A program made the translations under genes and the position numbers. Positions 53,090 to 64,000 of a stretch of DNA of 64,000 nucleotides are shown here, piece by piece (position 1 is the stretch's first letter; every line of letters starts with the position of its first letter). The notes below the pieces were generated by a model. It saw only the letters and a list, made by a program, of their open reading frames with translations, searched no databases and was not told where the DNA came from. The stretch is from Hyparrhenia diplandra (lineage: Eukaryota; Streptophyta; Magnoliopsida; Poales; Poaceae). The stretch covers positions 124,001-188,000 of the forward strand of contig JADLZK010007820.1 of the NCBI GenBank assembly GCA_015847255.1, read 5' to 3'.

Positions 53090-56000
53090 ATGGACGCCAC
53101 CGCGCGCCCGGCCATCGTCATCGACAACGGCACAGGGTATAACCCCGATCCCTCCCCCTTCCTCCTTTCGCTAAGACGCCAACTTCGCTGTACGTCTCCG
53201 ACCTCGGAGTGGCTGGTGCCAGTACTGCTCTATCGCCGCGCGATTCCCTGTGCGCTGGGGGTTTCTCTTCTCGCCGAGCTTTTTCAGCCATGATTTGATC
53301 CCGCGGTTGGTTCCCCAAATGGGTGCCCGTACGTACGTGCCAGGGGATGGGGTCCGTGGTTTGGTCGTTTGTTGGACATTCATTCACGGTGTACACTTTG
53401 ATGGCACCGGTTAGGTTAGGACGGACGACTCCATCATCTAGAATTCTAGATAGTCGACTGGGATTGTGAGACAGTACCCAAGCCAAGCTGCCTGTCGTTC
53501 TGCTCTGTTTGGTTGTGCAGTCAGTGTAAATCTGTGCAGTGTAGGGGGAAGACTTGGGGGATTGCTTTGTAATGGGGGGAGAACTGTTAGAGTGGTAGCC
53601 TTTGATTGGGACTGCTCCTCTGTCTCTGTCCTGCTTCTGCTTGTGCTCTACAGTATCCTCAACTCAAGGCAGATTCCATGGTCACTTTTCCCCTTGTACT
53701 CTCAGCTTCCAGATAGTCAAAGGTCTTGAATGCTGGGTTTATCAACTTTCTGGATGTCGCTGTCAAATTAAGATTCCACATCCTTTTATGAGCAATTAAT
53801 AAACTCATGAGAACAGATCCTAAAGTAATAACATCCACAAAATGAATGAATCCTCTTATTAGGATATAGACAGATCTCATTGAACCTGGATTGCTTTGAT
53901 TTCTCTGCAATTGCTAAACTATGTCACTTCTGCCTTCTTCTTTTTTTTGACATAGTAATAACATTTACACCATGTTTTCGACTATGATTTATGACTACCA
54001 TTTTTTTATTCTTACAAGATTTTATACTCTTATTATATGTTTAGGTATAGCAAACTTGGATTTTCTGGGAACTCCGAGCCGTCTTTCACTCTCCCTACTG
54101 TCGTAGCTGCAAACGAATCTTTTCTAGACCAGACAGAGCTGTTGAGTAGTGCGAATTGGATAGCACAATACAATGCAGGCATCATGGCTGATCTTGACTT
54201 TTTATTGGAGATGAGGCTCTATCGCGGTTAAGATCTAGTGGGCTTTACACTTTAAGAAGTCCAATCCGTCATGGTCAGGTATGTATATACATTTCCTTTT
54301 AGTGGTGTTGTCCTTCGTTTGCATTCTACCCCATATGACTTATTATCTTGATGTTGTCCTTCGTTTGCATTCTACCCCCATATGACTTATTATCTTTCCT
54401 GTTTTGCAGGTTCATGATTGGGATACAATGGAGAGATTTTGGCAGCAATGTATTTTCAATTATCTACGTTGCAATCGAAGAGCACTATTTCCTTCTTACG
54501 GATAGTCCTGTCAGTACACCTGAAAGTCGTGAATGTACAGGAGAAATAATGTTCGAGACCTTCAATGTTCCTGGACTATATATTTCTGTTCAGTCTGTCC
54601 TCAGCCTTTCTGCTGGATATGCCTATCTGAAAAGTATTTCTGAGGACGATTCAGATACCGCGGTAGGTTCTGAAAATACCCCGTTTTTGTGCTTTGCTTA
54701 CCAAGTATTTATTACTGCATAAACCACATCTTCTTGATTGGCATTCATTGCTTTTGTTGAATCTTTTCTTTTTTAATAAGGAAAGGAAAATGCAAACTTG
54801 TTGTAGTGATCGCAAAGATCGGGCTACCATTTACATTATTTATGTTTCTTTGAATCATGATGTGTCTTAAAAAGGTCAGCGTCATAATTTATATATATAT
54901 TCTGTTGCTTGTCATATTCTGGAACTCATGATTAAGGGCATGCATTTGTAGTTACTGGCAACCACTGTTTATTCTTCCAATCTCGTGGCCCTTTTTCATT
55001 TAATTAATACCTATAGATTTTGTGGTAGAGCACATTGCTTCTCATTAACTTCGGGCAATATACTTTGTCAGTCTGATATGACAGGAGTAGTAGTTGATAT
55101 TGGGGATGGAGCTCCACAAATCGTGCCAGTTGTCAATGGCTATGTAATTGGGAGTAGCATAAAGTCTTTTCCTTTTTCGGAAGTGACATAACCCAGTTTG
55201 TTTCACAGCTTTTACAGGTACATCATGCTCTCCAATTTTTTATGTGATTACTTTCAGATGCAAAATTTTCGTATTGTACATAAATAGGTCTGTATCGATC
55301 TCTGGTTCTGTGCTCTTAAATCAAAGATTTATCTTAGCATTATGACAAATTTGATGTTGAGTTTTGTTTTACCAAGCAACATATGTACATATTGTTTCAA
55401 ATTAGAACGTCTAAAAACACTACATACTCACGCCGCACTGCGCTTATACATGCTCGCCGCTAGAAAAAAACACCACGGAAGATGACGTTGACCAACAAAT
55501 CAACTGTGATTGGCGCAAGGGCAAGGAGATGAGAAACTCATCAAGTGTCAAGCCCCAGCCAATAGCAGAGGTCAACTACTCCCTAATGAGGCCTTGCACT
55601 CCATTTAAGTTAGGCAAGATCCCATCAAACACGCAGCGATTGTGATGATTCCAGATTGCCCATGCTCCTAAGATGATGGAGTCTAGAAAATTTTTGTGTT
55701 TATACCAGCTAGCAGAGCTGACTTATGATCACAAAAAGCAACTGCCTGACATTTTTTTATTGCGAAGTTAACTGAAGTGAAGGACCTTAAGTTTTGTGAT
55801 CATTGTTGTTTTGGCCATCCTTCTAGAATAAATTGAATGGTATGCTATTCATTAATTCCTATTCCTCTGTTCCAAATTAGAAGTCGTTTTGGCTTTTCTA
55901 AATATATAGTTTTTTGCTATGCACCTAGATATATGATATATCTAACTACATAGCAAAAGCTATGTACCGAAAAAAGCAAAACGAGTTATAATTTGGAACA

Positions 56001-58581
56001 GGGGGAGTACAGAGTATTTGAATGTCATCCTATCCTTGACTATTATTGTGTGATTGGGAAAAATATTTACTTGAAAATGGGGGATTCTCATATTACCATG
56101 GTTAGTCATCTGGTGAGCAATTGCATCTGACTGCAGAACCACTGTAAACATAAACCATAATCACAATTTGAGTTGTACTGATTGGTATTAGTCCTCTATG
56201 CTCTCATTATTTACTTTTACTTTTTGGTATTCTCTTGTGGTCCCCTGTGATTCTGTGAAAGTTGCATGGATTTTCTCAGGCGCATGGATGCTGTCCTGCT
56301 GATGGTGTGTTACATTATAAATGCTGTTATTGACTAGTGTCGTCTGGCGGTTTTGCAGGAAAGAGGTGAGCTTTTGCCACCTGAGGATTCTTTAGATATA
56401 TCTCGTAAAGTGAAAGAAATGTATTGTTATACTTGTTCAGACATTGTCAAGGTATTGCCTTTTTATTATCCTTTGGTCTTCAACTCTTCACAACTAGTAA
56501 AATTGTTTAATGGTAGTTGAAGTCCCCTTAATGAAGTTAAACATGCTTGTAAAAATTGTTCCCTGTGTAAATACTACTTTTGATGTTGGTTCGAAATTCT
56601 GTTTAATGTTATTATGTTTGCTTGTGTTGCTTAACAATGACTATAGATACCTTTTTGGTCTTCAGCTTCTCACCATCTAGACTAATTTTATGCATTGTTT
56701 TCGTTAGCAAGAGGCCATACAGTAAGCATCTATGTTAAACAAATAAAAAGATTTAGATTCTTATGCATCTCCATTACAATTTCAGGAGTTCAAGAAGCAT
56801 GACAAGAAGCCTGATAAGTACATCAAACACTGGTCAGGTGTTAAACCAAAGACTGGGGTCCCATATACAATTGACGTTGGATATGAACGCTTTCTTGGTC
56901 CAGAGGTTTATTCCTATTTCTGTCATCAAAACTGCAATAGTTTTTTTTGTTCCCATACTGTTCATCCAAAATTGTATAATATTATGGCCAACAACTTTTT
57001 GAGTGACAGTTACATTGTATTGCACTGATGAATTTACTATAGCTTTTGAAGCTTTTGATCTTGTCAGCATTTCTTTCTGTTAAGTGTAGTAGTAAAGGAA
57101 CTGCTTGACAATGTGAATGTATAGACTTCACTGGATGACCATTTCACACTGTACTTATTCTTGTCCTGTGGCAATATCAATGGAATTCATTGGAACACGG
57201 ATCAAGGATTGCCAATCTGCCGCTCATATGATTTCAGCACTATTTGTTCATGAAATATTTGTTTCTATGATTGTACTCATTTACATTGTCATACTGAACT
57301 AAAGCTGCATTTAATTTATGACCAACTTGAAGAAATGATTTAGTTTTACAGTAAAAAAACATTTAATTACTAGAAAAGTGGTGGGTTCCATTGGAAAGAA
57401 ATTAGTAAGTTTGATGGTTCACACGGTGTCTACCTCCAATGGAATACTACCGTGTGCATCATTTTTACACTGTCAAGTGATATCGATAAGCTTCTGTAGT
57501 AGTACAGAATTGTTCTCGACTTCTCGTACATCATGGGTATGAAATTGGCACTGAAACAAGGGTGTTATCAAATATATCTTGAAAAGCTTATTAGGTGCTA
57601 GAAACTATAAGTTTGTTTTGCTTTGAGCTTAATTTTGTTGGTATTTAACCTTTTTTGTTATAATAAACTTTTAACTTTCTACAGTTGGTCATGTTTTTCT
57701 TTTAGTCAGAATTAGGTGTGCATCTCTAATCATCTGCCAATAAATGCAGATCTTCTTCAATCCTGAGATTTACTCTGCCGATTTCTCCACTCCTTTACCC
57801 GAGTTGATTGATAGCTGTGTTCAGTCTGCACCAATCGACACAAGGAGAGCTCTGTACAAGGTGCTTTCTTGAAACCCTGGGAAGTGATATATGTGAACGC
57901 TGTGACATTTATCAGAATTCTACTTGTTGCAGAATATAGTATTATCTGGTGGATCTACCATGTTTAAAGACTTCCATAAGAGACTCCAAAATGATATAAA
58001 GAAGATAGTGGATGAGCGTGTTGCCGCGACTAATGCCCGTCATCGTGTGGAAGTGAGAGTAAGTACAGATGATTGATTCTCAGTTGCCATGTAATATACT
58101 GTTGTAGTCGATAGGCTACATGTGAATAATTTTATGTGCTTTGTACTGCCATTTAATTTGACCTTTTCTCTGTTGTCAGCCTATTGAAGTCAATGTGGTT
58201 GCCCATCCAATACAGAGTTATGCAGTTTGGTTCGGTGGATCAATAGCTGCATCTAACCCTGAATTCTTTGAGGTACCTGCCACTTTACATTCTAGGGGCC
58301 TCAATAAACTGGCAATCTTTAGTAATCCCTGTATATCTGCTATCTGATTGAACCTTATAATGCCAGTAAATGCGGTGAATTGTGATGCTTGAGTTCATAA
58401 TGCTACAGAGCAGTGTTATAACTGAGTTAAGAATACAATTATTCCTCGTGAATTCATTTTGTGCGAATGAAATCTAAGTGATTTCCCTTTTCTCATGCAG
58501 TTTTGCCACACAAAGGAGGAATACGAGGAACATGGAGCCAGCATCTGCAGAACAAGCCCAGTTTTCAAAGGAATGTACTGA
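53090..58581 (+). CDS. ARP3: Actin-related protein 3, ten exons, with three apparent frameshifts
   Basis: ARP3 with ARP2 forms the actin-like core of the Arp2/3 complex that nucleates branched actin. Exons: 53090-53136, 54045-54278, 54410-54662, 55072-55217, 56359-56451, 56786-56905, 57750-57860, 57933-58058, 58180-58272 and 58501-58581. All have GT-AG junctions. The start MDATARPAIVIDNGTG is the phosphate-1 loop. IVLSGGSTMFKDF is the phosphate-2/adenosine region. The end is ICRTSPVFKGMY. Exons 5-10 are in phase and clean. Relative to ARP3, exon 2 appears to lack one T in a T-run (about 54199-54203), exon 3 lacks two bases after TGCAAT (about 54460), and exon 4 lacks one G near TCGGAAG (about 55180). 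Counting these, the lengths close to 435 codons. The gene is either an early pseudogene or affected by sequence errors. A Stowaway MITE sits in intron 4. Confidence 0.9.
55862..56007. mobile_element. Stowaway MITE in ARP3 intron 4
   Basis: Inverted ends ttcctctgttccaaatta at the left and, on the other strand at the right, ctccccctgttccaaatta. TA duplicated at 55860-55861 and 56008-56009. 146 bp, able to fold almost fully. Typical grass Stowaway, with no coding. Confidence 0.9.
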
Positions 58582-59472
58582 ATTTTCCTCACAACCCATC
58601 CTCTAGTAGGAGAGCTCATTTAGGTTTCTTTGATAGAATATAGTCAATTTTGATTCTTTTTGGTCCGTCCCAACCATTGTCGGGCCACCCTGACTAGATT
58701 TTTAGCTCTGTTTGTACTAGTTGTTTGTTCTGTGTGTTCTGCGTCGAATGTTGTGTATAGCCAACAGCCTGGTTCCTGTTCGAGGTGCTTGATTGTAGCC
58801 ACAACCTTGGACAGTTTAGAGGAAAAAATATTGGTTATTCTTTTTACATTAGCTTGTTCAGAAAGATTTACGGAACTCTTGTATATTAATAATAAGTCAG
58901 GCTAAATTTGCAGTGGATGATCTTGAACAGCAACAGAGCACCTTATTTCAGTTACTACGTTGAACAACTCATCTCGTCAATCATATTTTTACGCGAGTGC
59001 AGAGAGTCGTAAAGAGGGCCAAATGATCGCATCGCACATTCTGTCAGGGTTGTGTATTACCGTTCCACTACTGACGAAAAAGCTAGAAAATATACTTTTT
59101 ATATCATATTTGTTTATTGTAGTACATACATTTCGTATATTATATATATTTATATTTAATTTAATTATTTATATATATATACACGGCAAAAAGAATAGAA
59201 GCCCTAGCCCCTAGGCCCTCACCCGCCCAAAACTGTACAAGTCACGACCCTGGCCCTCAGCCAGCCTTCAGCCTGCAGCAATCCAGCCTTCATGCTTAGA
59301 TGGCTGGATTAGTATGGCAGGCGTAAGGAAGACCAAATCTGCCACCATTCCTACAGGTTTCTCTCACTGTGGCGTGCAAACCCCGGCAACCTGTCATCAA
59401 ATCCCATCTCCTAACTGAACCTGAACCTGAATTCTTCAATCTGTACAAAGCAGATTAGCAACGGTGTCGTAT

Positions 59473-62243
59473 TCAGGGGAACCCAATGTAGCTGTGTACC
59501 AGTGTCTTGGCCGGGATCACAACGGTCTTGCTAAGCACGAAGAGCACAAGAGTTAACTCGAGCATCAAGATGGTATTTAGGAATGCTCGGTCGACGATCC
59601 AGCCAAATATCGTGATGCCGCCTGGGTTGGCCAGCAGGTACAGCACTGAAAATCATGCAGAGAAGCAAAGCATAAGCACTGAAATGTGTGGATATTGTGG
59701 AGCATGATCTTCAAATTGTCACATTGGATGATTGAAGATTAAGCGTTGGAGAGTCAGAGGAAGCTTTGTTTTTTCCTTACCAAGCGACTCTCTCTTGTGG
59801 TACGAAGACATGTATGAAGCCAACTGAGCTGTGCCATGAGAATTGCCATGAAGCGACCCACTGTCCAGGGACTCCAGATCACTTTCTGATAAATCTCTCA
59901 GAAACAGATGCGCAGGAAAGGGCACAAGGTTCCCAGAACTGTTTGGGGTGCTCACGTAAGTGGAGTCAGTAGAGCATGTTGCTAACGCATGCCATCGACT
60001 AGCCAACGAAGCAATGTTTTGAGCTCTGTGGGAGATCTTAGCAGCAGCGTGCAAACAGAGGACAAGACCAACAACTTGAACAACCGAAGACACCTGCGGT
60101 GTAAGAGGAAATGCTCTCTTGACTCTGATTTCGCAACAAATAATTATAAACAAAATGTTAATGTAAAAGCATGAGGCACTCACAGCAATGTCACCTCCAT
60201 TGGTGAAATTGATTGGCCCGTTGTAAGCTGTCGTCTTGAAAAGAATGGCAAACTGGCTTGCTGTTACAGAAAAGAAGAGCAGCAAGAGGAACATGCGGAA
60301 CCTGTGTCTGATTTTGGAGAGGTTGTGGCGGAGCTGCAGGTGCTCTTTCAAATAGACCAGAGGATCCGCATCCTGCTCCAGAAGCTTGCCATAGTCATCG
60401 AAGTGGATAACTTGCAGATTGCAGACCAAGTTGAAGAGCATGCAGGACGATAATATGATCGTTGTCAAATACATCCATGACATGATGGAAGCGAAAAATA
60501 CAACGCAGGCTCTCCAAATTGAGTCCTGGAAGATGTGGGAGAAGCGGAACAATTCCCTGGTGACCTTCACAACAAAGCATGGCACTATCCACCATGTAAG
60601 AGTGCGGAAGAAGTCCTGTGGCAAGGGGTTGCAACACTTGTCAACAGAAAATTAAATACACCAAAGCTCTTAGCCTGATGCAGGATTGATGGATGATATG
60701 ATAAATGCCAGCCATATTAAACATGAAGTTTTGCAATTTAAAAATTTTAAAATAATTTCCACTAGAATTCACAAGGTAAATCTAGGAAAGGCAAAAGTTA
60801 TTCTTGAGTCAGACCACTTCCATAGGAAATGGAAATGTGAACTTCATTTATTTAACAAAACAATCATAATGGTAATAACAAAGCAAAGGAAATGCTACAC
60901 GGTCCTATTCCATAACCCCAAATCCTTGACCAGCCCCTAACATGCAATTCCATGTATAAACAGTAAAGAAAGACAACTAGACATGTCGGCACAAACACAA
61001 ACTGAGTACCACACGCACATGAGCTCCACTCACATGGTAACATAAGGGAGGCACATGTAGATCACAAAGGTAACCGAAAGAGCAAGCCACTTCAGTAAGG
61101 ACAAAGCCAATGATACACAGGGCGGCACAGATTAAACAAGGGATTTTAGGAATTGTAGCTCCATTCCTAATGGTAACATGACTAGACATCTATCATCTCA
61201 GTATCTCAGAGACATGAACTCCCCCTGGCTCCACATGTCAATGAAACATGCAACAGAAAATTCAGTAGTGCCAATCAACGATCTAGACGTGAGGTTTTGA
61301 GCAGAAGCTACTAGAGACTGTAACACGCAAGCATCCAAATAAATATTATAAGCACAGAATGACAATCAGAGCCTTCATATTCTCCAAGTCTCCTCCTAGT
61401 AACACTCAAACGGCACCTGAATTCAACAATTCATCCTTGAGATGCATAACGTTGCACCAAATTTGGTAAAAATGGGACAATTTGCACCCAGTTATAAATC
61501 ATCCAATAGTGGAGCAGCAGATAGTAAAAGTATCAGACGCATCATGACTAGTAGCCACTTAAAGCAAGTGCTCTCACTATCGGAGTTGTAGCATTCGATT
61601 TTAACAGCTTCCCGTATATTAATACAAATTCAAATAAATCCGAAGCAGGACGGGATGGAATCCCGACGAGATCGCGCGCGCGAGCGGGCGGGCAACATGA
61701 GCTCACCTGGATCTTGGCGACGTACTCCTTCTGGAAGCGGATCCTCATACCGAGGTCCGGGTCGACGAAGAGGAACTTACGGAGACCGTACATGGCCATC
61801 TTCCTTGAGACGCAGGCGAGCGCGACGGCGGCCGCGGCCGCCTGCGAGAGCAGGACGCAGACCTCGAACACCTCGACCTCGAAGTCGTCGCAGGAGCCTG
61901 AGCCTGAGCCTGAGCCGCCGCCTCGGCGGGCGCGGCACGGGGAGAGCGTGACGGCCGCGGCGGGGAGCGCCAGGCCGACCACGGCGAGCGCCGCGGCCGC
62001 CGCGGCCACGCCCAGCGGCGTCGACGCCGCCAGCCCCGCCGCCGAGAGGAACGCCTCGAGCCGGCGCAGCCACCGCGAGAGCCGCGCGTCCGCCGCGGGC
62101 TCCAGCAGCGGCGACGAGATCGCGGCGTGGGTCGGGGTTGGGGTCGGGGTTGGGGCCTCGGCCGGTGGCCGTGACAGGAATGGTGGCGGGCGAGGAAGGG
62201 GCGGAGGCGGCCCGGCGATGCCGTCACCGCCGGTGGACGCCAT
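59473..62243 (-). CDS. DUF3537 / gustatory-receptor-like (GRL) multi-pass membrane protein
   Basis: Four minus-strand exons: 62243-61707, 60636-60184, 60093-59781 and 59645-59473. All have GT-AG introns and sum to exactly 492 codons with a TGA, so the gene appears intact (491 aa). The N terminus is Pro-rich and disordered (MASTGGDGIAGPPPPLPRPP). Seven or so hydrophobic segments follow, for example AAAAAALAVVGLALPAAA, TLTWWIVPCFVVK, FFASIMSWMYLTTIILSSC, MFLLLLFFSVTASQFAILF, VVQVVGLVLCLHAAA and LMLELTLVLFVLSKTVVI. A conserved cytosolic loop is also present (VIHFDDYGKLLEQDADPL). DUF3537 proteins are the plant members of the insect odorant/gustatory receptor superfamily. Their plant function and ligands are unknown. 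Intron 2 is only 90 bp and has no in-frame stop. The start ATG at 62243 is the first after the GC-rich promoter. Confidence 0.88.
60637..61706 (-). other. Intron 1 of the DUF3537 gene
   Basis: 1070 bp between donor ctggatct/gtgagctc (61706) and acceptor ttgacaag (60637). AT-rich, no other gene seen within it. Confidence 0.75.
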
Positions 62244-62740
62244 GCGGGCCGAGGGCGGGAAGGAGGTGGCGTCGCCGGCCGGCCCGGAGGTGTATAAAAT
62301 GCCGGCGGTTGAGAGAGCTGGTCGGCACGAGGAGGAAGTGGGCCGTTTTAAGGCTCGCGCTCGTGGGGCCCACGGAGACGAACTGGTCCCACAGTCAGTG
62401 GGTTCCGCGGTGGCGTGGCAAGTGGGTTGGAATCGAGGGTGCTTTGCTTGGGCCTCGGGGGAAGGACACGTGGCGTGAGGGAGAGGCAGGGTGGTGGTGG
62501 TGCCAGAAGGATCGTCCCATGTGGCGTGGCTGGCTGAAGTGTGCGCAGCTGCCCGAGGGCAAGTGAAAAGCTGGGGTGGAAGCAAAAATAATCCACTTGA
62601 AAGCAAAGCCAATGAAAGGATTAGGATTGTTATTATACAGTGATGGTTACGTACAGTGTACTGATATGAGATCGACGTGGTCACTCTCACTGCTATACCT
62701 TCGGCACTACTAAGCAGTCTCAGCCATTGATTGATATATA

Positions 62741-62973
62741 ATCTCTCCGTCCCTAAAAGATTGTCACCGCGTTTCACGAGATACAAATGCCGGTAATTAT
62801 ATATTAAAATATAAAAAAATATTTGTGCTAAGAAATTAGCATCATCGGAAAGATCTTCAAGTCTAGTTTTTTAATAAATTTATTTAAAAATTTAAATGTT
62901 GCACACATTTTCTATAAATTGAGTCAAACTTAAGACGCATCCCACGGTGACGGTCTTTTGGGGACAGAGGGAG
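62741..62973. mobile_element. Stowaway MITE
   Basis: Left end atctctccgtccctaaaagattgtcaccg pairs with the right end cggtgacggtcttttggggacagagggag. TA duplicated at 62739-62740 and 62974-62975. Lies upstream of the DUF3537 gene. A further half-element-like 'actctgtccgtcccttaaagat' follows at 62990. Confidence 0.88.
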
Positions 62974-62975
62974 TA

Positions 62976-63540
62976 TATACACTGACCATACTCTGTCCGT
63001 CCCTTAAAGATACCAATGCAATTGGTAAATGACTAAGCTACCTCTAAAAAGTTTAGCATGCCTCTTCTCGTTTATAAATGTCAAGTTTCATCCGTATTTG
63101 ATTTGATCCACTAGCTAGTAGTGTCTGCTGGTAGATGAAAGTTAATGGCTTTTAAATCTGTCTCCAACAGTTTAACATTTTTTCGTTTCTCAAATCATAT
63201 TGTTTGCCAACTCCCAATAATATGGGAAGGAAAAAAAAAAAAGCCATCGACAAGAGTTTGTCATAATTCACTCACTAAAATCAAAGTTTCAACTATTTAA
63301 ATACAATACAGAAAAAAAGATAAAAAAACACTTTTGCAAAGTGATCATAAATCTTTTCACAGATTAATTAAGCACATACATGTAAATCCTTTGTCTCTAG
63401 ACGTTTTTTGCAACAGAACTCAGCAAAAAGTTTCATCCTTTAACGTTTGCCCTTCTTCTTACTAAATCGAGTAGAGGATCTACAACAAGGAGCTCACTCA
63501 TGTCGGCATGAACAGGGAGGTCTCTCGATCTGAATCTAGC
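62976..63540. other. AT-rich intergenic sequence, no gene seen
   Basis: Contains a fragment resembling a Stowaway left end (about 62990-63012). Otherwise nothing recognised. Confidence 0.4.
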
Positions 63541-63561
63541 TAGTAGGTCAAGGACAGGGAC

Positions 63562-64000
63562 ATGGAGGCTAACAAGGCTAATCGATCGATCAATGGACAT
63601 AGCAACGGTAACGACAATCCACCAACAACAAAACAGTGGTTCTGCGTCGTGGACACGGCCCAGGTAGCACCGGCTGCCGCAGGTGGTTCCGCGACCGCCG
63701 CCACCACCTTGGTTTCGCCTACGGTCAAGTGGTCTGCTACAAACTTTGCCGCATTGGCATTGGGGGGTGGCCCCTTTGGACCCTCCGGGTTCCGCCTCTA
63801 GCCAAGTGGCTACACGCCCCGTCTCTTGTACCGCCTCTCCCCCCAGACGCCAACGTCCCCGCCATCCTCTCCCACGACGCCGACACCCTCTCTTTCACCA
63901 CCGCCCCTAGTATGATGTGGACATCGACCACCTCATCGCTGACGACTTCGTCCCCGTGTAGGTGGCCACGTTCGCCCTGCTTGTGCCCCATCGCCCGATC
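63562..64000 (+). pseudogene. BAHD acyltransferase-like N-terminal fragment, frameshifted, runs off window
   Basis: From ATG 63562 a frame reads MEANKANRSINGHSNG and VVDTAQVAP and stops at 63801. In another frame from about 63800 the sequence gives LVPPLPPDANVPAILSHD and ADTLSFTTAP. After a one-base shift it gives YDVDIDHLIADDFVPV, a TAG, then VATFALLVPHRPI. This order resembles the N-terminal part of BAHD acyltransferases of the phenolic/anthocyanin malonyl type, where 'FYPLAGRL..', 'GD.V.FTVAE.D.D.D.L' and 'LVP.LP' occur before the HXXXD site. The catalytic motif would lie beyond the window. With two frame breaks and a stop in 440 bp it is likely a relic. The assignment is tentative. Confidence 0.45.

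Noticed and set aside
58660..58905. 81-codon frame after ARP3
   Set aside because: Lies in the ARP3 3' UTR. No family resemblance and not supported.
1..64000. CRISPR array, rRNA, tRNA, prokaryotic operon
   Set aside because: No regular spacer arrays and no recognisable tRNA or rRNA sequence; spliced plant genes exclude a prokaryotic context.

Overview
This is nuclear DNA from a grass (Poaceae), probably a panicoid. The evidence is spliced plant genes (ARP3, a DUF3537 gustatory-receptor-like gene, an SBDS fragment), a grass-type DUF1668/kelch-like gene, and a dense load of grass transposon families: CACTA, hAT, Stowaway and Tourist-like MITEs, L1-type LINEs and Ty1/copia. The species cannot be named from the sequence alone. 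No bacterial, organellar, CRISPR or rRNA signal was seen.

Layout. 1-9155: a transposon-dominated block. It holds a tandem repeat, a Tourist-like MITE (1209-1539), a GC-rich unidentified sequence (about 1745-5750) split by a complete small CACTA element (2806-3973, TSD CCT), a decayed CACTA transposase (minus strand, about 6380-7667) interrupted upstream by a hAT-like MITE (7769-8293), and a CACTA terminus ending at 9155. 9156-10172: a DUF1668/kelch-like ORF whose 5' end is cut off by that terminus. 10.8-18.4 kb, with an outlier at 41.1-41.7 kb: a small family of stand-alone subtilisin-propeptide (Inhibitor_I9) genes, arranged tail-to-tail, partly duplicated and partly broken, with orphan promoter copies at 10.8 and 23.8 kb. 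A hAT element (15233-16048) sits in one duplicate and its empty site is preserved in the other. 18.7-19.15 kb: an RNase H-like retroelement tail. 19.2-23.6 kb: a CACTA end and two long LTR-like repeats rich in the palindrome CGGACWGTCCG. 24.2 kb: a probable Helitron 3' end.

25.8-28.7 kb: a retroposon with poly(A) and a 16-bp TSD carrying only LINE ORF1-like coding. 29.3-33.2 kb: an L1-type LINE with a 12-bp TSD and endonuclease, RT and zf-RVT remnants. 36.25-37.2 kb: the last two exons of SBDS, with no upstream exons visible. 37.37-39.0 kb: a CACTA element with gene-like cargo. 42.07-51.77 kb: a three-level nest. A 5'-truncated LINE (14-bp TSD) was interrupted by a copia element (TSD CTATC, 129-bp LTRs), whose LTR was in turn interrupted two bases from its end by a CACTA element (TSD TAA).

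53.09-58.58 kb: ARP3 in ten exons, clean in exons 5-10 but with apparent small deletions in exons 2, 3 and 4. 59.47-62.24 kb (minus): an apparently intact four-exon DUF3537 gene encoding 491 aa. The last 450 bp hold a broken BAHD-like acyltransferase start. The conventional genes (ARP3 for actin nucleation, DUF3537 membrane protein, SBDS for 60S ribosome maturation) have no evident functional link. The least ordinary locus is the stand-alone I9 propeptide family. I see no clear evidence for a wholly new biological system.
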